From assembly GCA_012934845.2 (NCBI GenBank), contig WNNJ02002938.1, positions 1 to 64,000 of the forward strand: a stretch of 64,000 nucleotides of DNA, given 5' to 3'. The translations under genes were made by a program, and so were the position numbers. Below, in pieces: positions 18,098 to 30,000 of this stretch. The stretch comes from Pomphorhynchus laevis. Lineage: Eukaryota > Acanthocephala > Palaeacanthocephala > Echinorhynchida > Pomphorhynchidae. Numbering within the stretch: position 1 is the stretch's first letter; each line of letters starts with the position of its first letter. The notes beneath the pieces are model-generated. The model searched no databases. It saw only the letters and a program-made list of their open reading frames with translations, and had not been told where the DNA came from.

Positions 18098-21000
18098 CTA
18101 AACACAACCAAGAATGTTAACGTAATTTATCGGAAATTATAACCTCGTTGTAATGATCAACAGCTATAACACATCCTTGTATTTGAAGTCGTTTTTTAAC
18201 AACATCAAACGGGTATGTTAAGAACTTAGAGATGGCTCCTGCAAGAAATCCACTAACACACGAATTGACAGCATCCTAAACAAACGTAGACAACGTAGTT
18301 GATGGTTATGAAAGTACATTATTTTTAGGAGTACCGTACTTATTTTCCGTTCGGATGTGACATTATGCAATACTGAGTATGAACCGAATTGGCAAAATCC
18401 AGATAAACCGATAAGAACCATTGTTGGACAAAGCCCTTTCCATAGCGAAATAACACCTTCACATTTTATTAACGAATAAATTGTAGAAACCAAACCACTA
18501 GGTATTCTCGAGAATGACTATAGAAATATTAAAGATAAAAATAAAAAAATTAATTTTATTTAATAATAAAATTATAATTATTTCTAAATTATACTTAAAT
18601 AAAAAATTAATTAATTTAAGCAAAACTTTGTTTTATCTTAGATCTATGAAGTAATCAGATCAATTAATTGAATTTACTTTATTTAAGATTAAATAATATT
18701 AATAATATTCTTGTAATTTGGATATTTTCATAAGATAAGATATTCTATAACTATGAACTTTGATGAACTGAGTAAAGGATCCATGTATAATTTTAATTCC
18801 ACTTATTAAAATTAAAATTAGAGTTCAACGCTAGGAACTGATATGCTATCTTTAATAATGTTAACATCCGATCTTTAGTAAGTTTAGAGATTAAAGATAA
18901 TTTCTATATTATTCGGTTTTATACATAAGGTCAGTTAGCTGATTTTACATATTCTGTAAAATTTAAATATTATTAAAATATAAAATATTATTTATATTAA
19001 TAATATTAAATATTATTACGTATTAATTACTAATTATAATTAATAATTAATTATAATTAATTATTAATAATTTATTAATTCTTATTAATTATTACGTATC
19101 CAAAACCCATGCTTAGCCTTTGATGATGATGTAAAACTATATTGCACTAGAGATTGTAAGCTGGATGCTAAACTGTTACAGAACGACCTTGACCGCATTT
19201 GTAAATGTAGTGAAGCAACGCAGATGAGCTTAAATAGAAGTCAATGCCCATGTATGAGATTAGATATCGTTGGGATCAATCATAGTTACCACATTAGAGG
19301 AAAGATACCTACTATTGTGTCGGAACAAAAGGATTTGGGTGTAATAATACAAAGACTTTAAAAACACACTTGAATACTGAATTTGCTCGCAGTAAGGCAG
19401 TTCGAGTCTTGTATTGCATCAAAAATTTGTTCTCGAGAATGAATCCTTCTGTCCTCAAACTCCTTTATCGTTCTTTAGTTCGTCCAAATATTGAGTATTA
19501 CATTCAAGCTGTTTTTCCATGTACTAAAAAAGGAATTACCGATCTCGAATCTGTGCTTCGTCGTGGGTCTTGAATTTGCTTTCATAATTCGTATTCGTAT
19601 GAGGACAGGTTATCCTTGTTAAGTTTATGTTCAATGAGACAAAAACTACTGTATATCGATCTCTTGGCAATGTGGGCAGTTGTCATATCGTTAAAAGGAC
19701 ATTCCACAAAGGTGAAAAAGGTTTAGAACTACAAATTGTTGTGGACATCGCCTAACCCTCAATAAATATCCTCCTAGTAAAAATCCTCGAATAATGAGAC
19801 ACTCATATCGGGTAATTAACATTTGGAATGCACCACTTGAGGAAATTGCGTGTGCCCCAGCTATTCAAATTTTAAACTTTAAGTGAGAAATTGGATTCAA
19901 AACAGCTCGAACCATCAATCAGTGTTGAACTACTCATTCGGCTGATTACATTCTATGTGTCATTTATTTATTTTTATTTATTTTTATCATTATAGACAGA
20001 CTGATCATCCATTTGCGGCTTTGTCTTGTAATCAATAATGTAAAACACAACTCTATTATCGAGTTGTGTGGTAATTACAATTTCGGTGATATTTACAAAA
20101 ATTTATTTACAAATCAAAATATATTATATATCAATATATATTAATATATATATCAATATATTATAAATCAAAATTATTTAAAAGTAGAGGCGGCATCGTA
20201 TATTTAAAAGTAGAAATAGGTATCTTAAAGAAATCTTATATTAGAAATATTAGAATTAATATTATATTAGAAATAAAACCTAGGTTCATATGTGGTGCTT
20301 TTAAATAAAAAAACCTCTGAATTTATATGAATAAAATACGTAAAGTAATTAAAGTTGCCCTATTATTGTCCAAGTAGCCCTATTTTTAAAACACTAATAT
20401 TAATGCTAAAGAAGGTATATATCTAAATTATATAAAGATATGAAATATATGTTTTCGATATATTGATGATATATGTGTATTTAATTCTATCAATTTTTAT
20501 CCAATAAGTGAACAAATTTATCCAGGTAGCCTTAATCTTAATAAAAACAATATTGATGATAATGAAAGTATATTTCTTGATATGAATATAATTTACAAGA
20601 TCTTATACAGTAAAAATTTATTATTTAATTATTTATTTCTATAAATAATTTCGGTGGCTATCAGCATCTTTTAAATGACTCAATTAGCTGACATCATGAC
20701 TGGACTATATCTAACATGACTATATCTAACATGGCTATATTAATAGGTCAAGTACATGACTATACTTATCCTGTGAAGCCACTGCTTACGCAAACCATAC
20801 TAGATGTAAAGCTGATCACCTGTGGAGGAGCTTGCGCTTAGTGAATTCCTTTCAAAGGTCTACTGAGGATTACGTACTGTCGAAGTTGTGTAGCTACAGA
20901 GCCACACTGATGAGACCACTCTGTAGTGATGAGTAGGCTAAGGTCGACACGCCTAATTGGAGGCTAAGCGTCTGTGGTAGGCGCATTCCAGGTTAATGCA

Positions 21001-24000
21001 TGTTTTATGCTTTCCTGTTGGTGTCAATTAATAAGTTGTATTGAATTTGTTTCTAAAACAGAGTATTCAAAATTTTGATATCACGAATGTGATTGTTTAA
21101 CGGATGTTGAAATAGTAATTAAGACTTCGGTATGACTTTTCAAAGTTGTATATAAACCTTAAACGTTAATTCGATATTTTGAAGGCCGATGCAATTATAT
21201 TTGAAAAACACAAATTTTAACGCTAACTCATAATTTCTTTGTAAATTTATACAAAAAAAACAATTGAAATATAAAATACCGAACTTAAATCACTGCATTT
21301 CATAGTCGAATTTATTTTATAAATTTTTTATTCGTTGCTATTCCTTTATGATATGCTACATAAAGACAGCGAGTAAAAAAGTGCGAGGTTATATTTAATT
21401 TTGCTTGCTTCGCTCAAAGCACGACAGAGGAAACTTTAAAGAATAAACGACAAAAGGAAAGTAAACTTTAAACGTCAATAAAGAAAATTTAAAGCAAACG
21501 AAAAGAATGAAATGAACTTAAAATCACTTTCGGACTTTACGAGTCAAAATTAAGCCTTAGTGATGATTTTACATATAAATTTGTTAACAAATAAAAATTA
21601 CCATTGTATATGATCAGTATTATAAAATTCAGCCGCAAGTACATAATACGTTGTATATAATAATACATGATACATTCTGGTTTAATGTATTATATTTAAT
21701 ATTATTTAGTAAAAATAATATAATATATAATATATAACATCTAATATATTATACATCTTATTAGTCCAGTTTATTATATATCCAGCTTGCTAATAAATTA
21801 TATATGTTTACGATAATATTTTCAAATTAGCGAAGGGTTCATAAGTTAAAAACATATGAACCCTTCATGTGTTTTAACTTATAAACTTATAAAAACATAA
21901 GTTAAAATACTTATGAAGTATATAATACTTTTTAACATAAGTTAAAATATCGAATTAACGTTTAAGGTTTATATACAACTTTGAAAAGTTATACCGAAGT
22001 CTTAATTACTATTTCAACATCCGTTAAACAATCACATTCGTGATATCAAACTTTTGAATACTCTGTTTTAGAAACAAATTCAATACAACTTATTAATTGA
22101 CACCAACAGGAAAGCATAAAACATGCATTAACCCGGAATGCGCCTACCACAGACGCTTAGCCTCCAATTAGGCGTGTCGACCTTAGCCTACTCATCACTA
22201 CAGAGTGGTCTCATCAGTGTGGCTCTGTAGCTACACAACTTCGACAGTACGTAATCCTCAGTAGACCTTTGAAAGGAATTCACTAAGCGCAAGCTCCTCC
22301 ACCGGTCATTAGTATTCCAGTCACGGATACATCACGCTGCTCTCAATATATCCTTGTCAGTCAAGAAAGTGAAATTGATTATCTCGATAATCTAAGTCAA
22401 ACACGGATTTTTTTTATGAATGCATCAAATGGCGACCTCACTCATTTCGCTTACCCCGATGCAATGCGACTCAGTTTATCGCAACGCTAACAGATCTGTT
22501 AAAATCCGCCGCGACGTCAGACGACTCAGAAAACAATTCACTTCAACTCGCTACAGTATTTTGTGAATTAATAAGGCAAGATATTGGCAGTAAAAATATC
22601 AGTATGATTCGCAAGACACTAGAACGCAGGTTGCGCATGTGGCATCACAACAAGCATCATCATAACTTGTTTCGTGAAACAGCGATCATTCAGAGCAACA
22701 TATTTATTATATATACAGCTTGCTAGTTTATATATCGGTATTGTGAAAAATCGTTTGTAACTGTGGTCCAGGAGCCAAAACTGGCTACGATTGATTTTAA
22801 ATCCATATGTGCTGCTAAATAACTGGACTTCGATCATTAGCTCCATCAGTCTAATGTATCACTCCGAGACGCTCCTAACCATCCAACAGTCATCGTCAGT
22901 CGGATGAAGTGGTTAGGATGCGTTTCGAGTGCTTTTGTTTTGACTGCTTTATATATATACGCTGGATATTATATATCCAGCTTGCTAATAAATTCTATAA
23001 GTTCACGATAATATTTGCAAATTTGGGAAGGGTTCATAAGCTAAAAACCAATAGTTTGTATTTCAGTGACCAGTACATTGAAATAAAAGTTATTTTAAAA
23101 TACAGTAGAAATATAAACGCGATTCGTTATAAAAACGATTGTAGGGTAAGTAGAAATATCATATATCAATTAATGACGGCACGATTAATCTTATATTTGA
23201 TAAATATAGGTGGAAATATAAATTTAAAACGAGTACTTCCTCATTAATTGCTTTAATTATTAATTGAACAGAAGTATATTAGTCAATTTCAACTGTTTAA
23301 TCAATAATTACAAATTAAATATTACTATTTTATAAAATCAATTAATGTAAAGGTGAAATAATAATTCATTTTTAAAAATAATTGATGTTGATTCCTTTTT
23401 AAATTGGGAAATCTGGATCAATAAAAATAATTTTTTTTAAATTTCGCTAGCTGCCAGCGAAATCATCAGAAACAAAACGTAAAATCTTTTTAATGTACGA
23501 TTTTGAACAATATTTCATACAATTCAGAACAAATTTGATTATATTTTGATGATGTTTAATCTTGTACACGAATATCTGTCCACTACAACATTACATATTT
23601 CGTATTTAAGTAAAAATTTAATTTGTTAAGTAAAAAATTAAATTTTTAATTAATTAAAAATTTAATTTGATTACAAAAAATAATATAAAATATTAATTAA
23701 TATTAATTTTATAATAATTTTACAAAAATTAAAAGCGTTTATGAAAAATATGGGTACATACATAAAGTTTAGAACGCTGAGCTACCAATCGTGTTCTTGT
23801 AATATCCATGGGGTACGTCAAAACAGTAGCGCACATAGAAGCAGTGGATCCGCTTAATGAATGTATGAAATGGTGTGACATATTAGAACGATTTATCAGT
23901 AAACCGGACACATTCTCAAATATTTCGAACTAAAGTTTCTAGCAATAAATTTTGGTTATGAAAAACAGAAAACTAGAAATTACACATACATCCATTAAAT

Positions 24001-27000
24001 TCAAATATTATTTATACGGATTTTCTGAAAAATCTATTTGGTAGACTTCAAATCAACAAGAAACAAACCCAGCGACTATCATTTTATCATTTAAATCTCA
24101 TAAGTGGAATATAATTCTTAATATATTCACTAATATATCATATTTCGATACGACATGTTTTCAATGTCACATTGAAAACCTGCTACAGAATCATTCCTCA
24201 GGACGCTAATATCAGTTTATTAATTCTGAAAACCAAAGCGTTCTAATTAATTGAAACAAAGGTTTCGAAGTATATATATTTGTGTAAATGTTTGAATCGA
24301 GCATATTCTTTAGTCGGAAATGCATCTTCACAATGTCACAGGGGAAGCCGAAACGGCGTGTGATACTTCATCTCACTGACGATGGCTGCCGGCTATCAAA
24401 TGACCGTATAGGAGTGAAGAAAGTTTGCAGACCAAAGAATATGCTCGATTCAAACACTTATACAAACATATGGAAAGAATCGCTAATCGCAATCTCGAGC
24501 AATACCGATTCAAACGAAACTCTAATTACATAGAAAGAATCGATACACTCAATCTCGGTTTCTTACAGCCAAGCATCCGAAAGTTTGATCATCTGGTTGT
24601 TAATGATGGTCTGCATTGCAAATTGTAGGATATAAGAGCTAGCGCCAACTACAATTGAAGTTAGATGTCGGAAATGCATTTTCACAATGTCACAGAGGCA
24701 GCCGAAACGGCGTGTGATAGTTCATATTACTGAAGATGGCTGCCGGCAATCACATGACCGTATAGGAGTGACGAAAGTTTGCAGACCAAATAATATGCTC
24801 GATTCAAACACTTATACAAACATATGGAAAGAATTGCTAATCGAAATCTTGAGCAATACCGATTCAAACGAAACTCTAATTACATAGAAAGAATCGATCC
24901 ACTCAATCTCGGTTTCTTACAGTCAAGCATCCGAAAGTTTGATCATCTGGTTGTTAATGATGGTCTGCATTGCAAATTGTAGGATATAAGAGCTAGCACC
25001 AACTACAATTGAAGTTAGATGTCGGAAATGCATTTTCACAATGTCACAGAGGCAGCCGAAACGGCGTGTGATAGTTCATATTACTGAAGATGGCTGCCGG
25101 CTATCACATGACCGTATAGGAGTGACGAAAGTTTGCAGACCAAATAATATGCTCGATTCAAACACTTATACAAACATATGGAAAGAATTGCTAATCGAAA
25201 TCTTGAGCAATACCGATTCAAACGAAACTCTAATTACATAGAAAGAATCGATCCACTCAATCTCGGTTTCTTACAGTCAAGCATCCGATAGTTTGATCAT
25301 CTGGTTGTTAATGATGGTCTGCATTGCAAATTGGAGGATATAAGAGCTAGCGCCAACTACAATTAAAGTTAGATGTCGGAAATGCATTTTCACAATGTCA
25401 CAGAGGCTGCCGAAACGGCGTGTGATAGTTCATATTACTGACGATGGCTGCCGGCTATCACATGATCGTATAGGAGTGACGAAAGTTTGCAGGCTAAAGA
25501 ATATGCTCGATTCAAACACTTATACAAATATATGGAAAGAATTGCTAATCGCAATCTCGAGCAATACCGATTCAAACGAAACTCTAATTACATAGAAAGA
25601 CTCGATCCACTCAATCTCGGTTTCTTATAGTCGAGCATCCGAAAGTTTGATCATCTGGTTGTTAATGATGGTCTGCATTGCAAATTGTAGGATTTAAGAG
25701 TTCACGCCACCAACAATTTAAGCTAGATGTCGGAAATGCATTTTCACAATGTCACAGATGCAGCCGAAACCGCGTGTGATAGTTCATATTACTGACGATG
25801 ACTGCCGGCTATCACATGACCGTATAGGAGTGACGAAAGTTTGCAGACCAAAGAATATGCTCGATTCAAACACTTATACAAACATATGAAAAGAATTGCT
25901 AATCGCAATCTCGAGCAATACCGATTCAAACGGAACTCTAATTACATAGAAAGACTCGATCAACGTAATCTCGGTTTCTTATAGTCAAGCATCTGAAAGT
26001 TTGATCATCTGGTTGTTAATGATGGTCTGCATTGCAAATTGTAGGATTTAAGAGTTCACGCCACCAACTCTACTTGTAATCGAACTCCGGTTTTTGGCAA
26101 CATCTACAATTATGAAACTGAAGCTTATTAGCTCCCGGAGCACAGTTTAACACATCCAGATATAAAATTATATATATAATAGTAGTGCACGGATGTGCTG
26201 AGTAGACAACGGTCCAGGATTTCTTACGAAATTCGGAATTTATACTAAATGGTGTTGCTTGATAGACTGGACTTCGATTCACGACTTTCAGTCCCCATGT
26301 CACGTCTAGACGACCACTTCAGCATCGAAATGATGAGTACCCGGCAACACTGATCAGTAGAATGAGGTACACACTGGTCGTTTCGGTTGCCTGTGTGACA
26401 TTGTGAATAAAGGCGTTTCCGACACTTTGCGTAATTGCCTGAGGCTTACGCTCTTAACCAGATCGAATTGCTGTGCGGACAATCCTTAGACTCATCCTTA
26501 GAATGAGGTACACACTGGTCGTTTCGGTTGCCTGAGTGACATTGTGAATAAAGGCGTTTCCGACACTTTGCTTAATTGCCTGAGGCTTACGCTCTTAACC
26601 AGATCGAATTGCTGAGCGGACCATCCATATATATATGTATATTTATTAGACATAGTGATTTATGTATGAGTACATCATTTGTTACACCCAGGGCAGGTGT
26701 AACAACAAATTATATTTTATATATTTGTACACTTGAATGTGTCCCTATAAAACAGCATTTCTAGTAAAAGGAATTTAGTGCCTGATTCATGGTTAAACTG
26801 CAATACTCACGGCCATGCACAGAGCTTATACTAAATTCCCTCTTATGATTCAGATTAAGGATAGGTCTGTATTTCGAGCTTTAAACACTGTTTAAGAGTG
26901 TGTTAAGGTGTCTATTGATGATTATTAAAGTCACGGTACTGCTCCGTAAGAGCGAAGCGCGTCTACCGTTGTTAAGTTTTTCGTCACACATAGGATGACT

Positions 27001-30000
27001 GGGCATACGTAGCGACTTTGAATAATGCAAGAATAATTCGGTTCTATTTCTTAGTCTGATGAGGATATATAGAATGTTGCCTGGTGTTTATGCCTCCTCA
27101 TGTGGAAAACAGTGATTTATTTACGAGTACACCATTTGGTGTCCCAGGGCAGGTGTAACAACAAATTATATTTTATATATTTGCTCACTTTTAAGTGTCC
27201 CTGTTAAACAGCATTTCTATTAAAAAGAATTTAGTGCATGATGCATGGTTAAACTGTAATAGTCACTGCCATGCACAGAACTTATGCTAAATTCCCTCCG
27301 ATGATTCAGATTAAGAGTAGTTCTGTTTTTCGAGCTTTAAACACTGTTTAAGCGTGTGTTAAGGTGCCTATAGATGATTATAGAAGTCACGGTACTGATG
27401 AGCTCCGTTAGAGCGAAACGCATATACCGTTGTGGAAGTTTGTCGTCACAATAGAATGACTGGGCATACATAGCGACTTTGAATAATGCAAGAATAATTC
27501 GGTTATATTTCTTTGTCTGATGAGGATATATAGAATGCTGCCTGGTGTTTATGCCTCTTCATGAGGAAAACATGTGATTTATTTATGAGTATACCATATT
27601 TATATCAGAAGATATAAATCACTATCAGATGAAGACCCCGTCTACGCGTATCATTTAAATTGAAAGATATAATTTATTTAAAACTGCTGTATTAGGCGTT
27701 TTGCGATGATGTGATCATTCGTTATTAGATTTTATTCGTAGATTTTAATCTTAGCTGTCTTTATTAAACTAAAATTCGTAAATATTTAATAAACAATTTG
27801 GCCTACCATGAGAGCTGAAATGAGCAACTAAAAAACTTGAAATAACTATCATTATCCAATTATACCTTAAGAACAAACATTTATCTGCAATTTAGTAGAA
27901 GTTAACTTATAATCAACTTAGTTGTAGCATTAATGTCTTGTGAATGACTGTTTACCAATTTGTTAAAAACTAAGATTTAGGTACGTAATATTTTGAGTAA
28001 TCATGGTCTCCATATTCCGATCATTTATCAATTACAAAGTTGAAGTTTAGTCAAGCCCTTTTTAATAAAAATGCTTACATCGCTCTTTTTCGTATTCTCG
28101 ACTCAAAAAATAGAAGGTACGAATTAGCAGTGCCCATATAATTTGATAAGTCGATATCCTGATTAGTTCGATATCCAGATACAGGAAAGTTACAATTTCC
28201 AGCATCTGTAAACATCTCTAGTTAATCTTTAAGAGTATTGTTTGCGATGCATAAATTATTACAATTTCAATTAGCCTGAACTTGACATTTTAAAAGACAA
28301 GTTTTAAAAAATAGAGCAATTATTGTTATACAATATGTTTGTGAGATAGGGTTTTGAAGTAAAACCGGTATGATTGTAAATTATTACATGACGTTTCAAC
28401 AATTTACTTATTAAAAATATAAATATACCTGAATAAAGCCGTACCCAGCGGTTAGAAATTGACTGGGAAGCAAGCCTCTCCAAAGAGCAAAAATACCTTC
28501 TCCACGATAAATACGGATAATCGTACTAATAGTCGATTTCTTATTAGTGTAACTGTAAACCCGATTTGATCCAAGCTAAAAAGTTTATATTTAAAGGCAT
28601 ATGAAATAGTGATAAAAGTTCAATAGTAAAGAATATTATCAATTAATTAGAATAAACAACATTTAATTGATTAATATAAACTACACCATTATAATCCATT
28701 AAAGTAATTTAATTTGCGGCAGCCTAAATGCAATCTGCCATGTAACTTGTTTATATTACATACATACTCAATTGGAAAATCAGATAAGCAACAATTTAAC
28801 AACATTTCAGTTCAAAAAAGCAAGTTTACTGTCTTGTAATAAAAACATTTAAATGTGTCATTTTTAGACTTTGTCAAATATGGAAGAAATCAAGCTATCA
28901 TATGAAAGTTTGCGATTATAATTCGTATATATAAAAGTTAAATTTAATTATACGTAATATCTTTTAATGAAACAAATGTAAGTCCTGAGGTTTATAGGCA
29001 AAAATCACAATCCGCAGGAAGTCCACAGAATAATTTAAATTTACTTGAAGAAATATGGTGTGGACAATTAAATTCATAAATCACTATGTTTTCCTCACAA
29101 GGAGGAAAGCATTCGACCCGCAGTAGGATCTAATTAATTCGTTTCGCAGTAGGGTCTTCATCAGGTCAGATATTGTGTGCTTAAGCTGTTAAAATTTTTG
29201 TTCAATATACATATATATTTGTATATAAAAGATTTTCTAATTGAGGAAAGAAGTATTTTTTTATTAAAACGTTTCGACTATTTCGATATACCGACTATAG
29301 TGGGTATATCGAAATACCCACTATATATATCACTATGTTTTCCTCATGAAGAGGCATAAGCACCAGGCAGCATTCTATATATCCTCATCAGACTAAGAAA
29401 TAGAATTGAATTATTCTTGCATTATTCAAAGTCGCTATGTATGCCCAGTCATCCTATGTGTGACGACAAACTTCACAACGGTATACGCGTTTCGCTCTAA
29501 CGGAGCTCATCAGTACCGTGACTTTTATAATCATCTATAGGCACCTTAACACACGGTTAAACAGTGTTTAAAGCTCGAAAAACAGAACTACTCTAAATCT
29601 GAATCATCGGAAGGAACTACCCTTAATCTGAATCATCGGAGAAATTCAGATTAAGGGTAGTTCTGTTTTTCGAGCTTTAAACACTGTTTAAGCGTGTGTT
29701 AAGGTGCCTATAGATGATTATAGAAGTCACGGTACTGATGAGCTCCGTTAGAGCGAAACGCGTATACCGTTGTGAAGTTTGTCGTCACACATAGGATGAC
29801 TGGCATACGTAGCGACTTTAAATAATGCAAGAATAATTCGGTTCTATTTCTTAGTCTGATGAGGATATATAGAATACTGCCTGATGTTTATGCCTCTTCA
29901 TGAGGAAAACATAGTGATATATTTATGAGTACACCAGTGAGTGTCCCAGGGCAGGTGTAACAACAAATTATATATATATTTATATATATATATAAAACTG

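Larger units (their letters stand above)
26650..27598 (+). repeat. Hammerhead-bearing tandem repeats (retrozyme-like), two units and a stub
   Basis: Unit 1 about 26653-27107, unit 2 about 27108-27566, then a stub to about 27598. Each unit runs AGTGATTTAT, GGGCAGGTGTAACAACAAAT, ATTCAGATTAAG, AAACACTGTTTAAG, a hammerhead motif, AGGATGACTGGGCATAC and GATGAGGATATATAGAATG. There is no open reading frame. Short non-coding tandem units each holding one type I hammerhead are the hallmark of animal retrozymes, and hammerheads also occur in PLE terminal repeats. The assignment is inferred from motif and layout. Confidence 0.7.
29323..29966. repeat. Hammerhead repeat units in head-to-head inverted arrangement
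   Basis: About 300 bp of the unit in minus orientation (29323-29620) meets about 320 bp in plus orientation (29645-29966) around a short duplicated junction. Both arms carry an intact-looking hammerhead. The sequence matches the tandem units at 26.65-27.6 kb. Confidence 0.7.

Noticed and set aside
22860-22940. Hammerhead in family A (CTGACGA on the minus strand, CGAAACGC nearby)
   Set aside because: The two core halves are in the wrong order and distance for one ribozyme.
24730-24790. Hammerhead in the 354 bp array (CTGAAGA ... GACGAAAG)
   Set aside because: The intervening 35 nt do not form a stem II next to the core and no stem I was seen.
24313-25595. Four repeated small ORFs starting MSQR
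   Set aside because: They follow from the 354 bp satellite period; the frame is not kept in all units and there is no family match.
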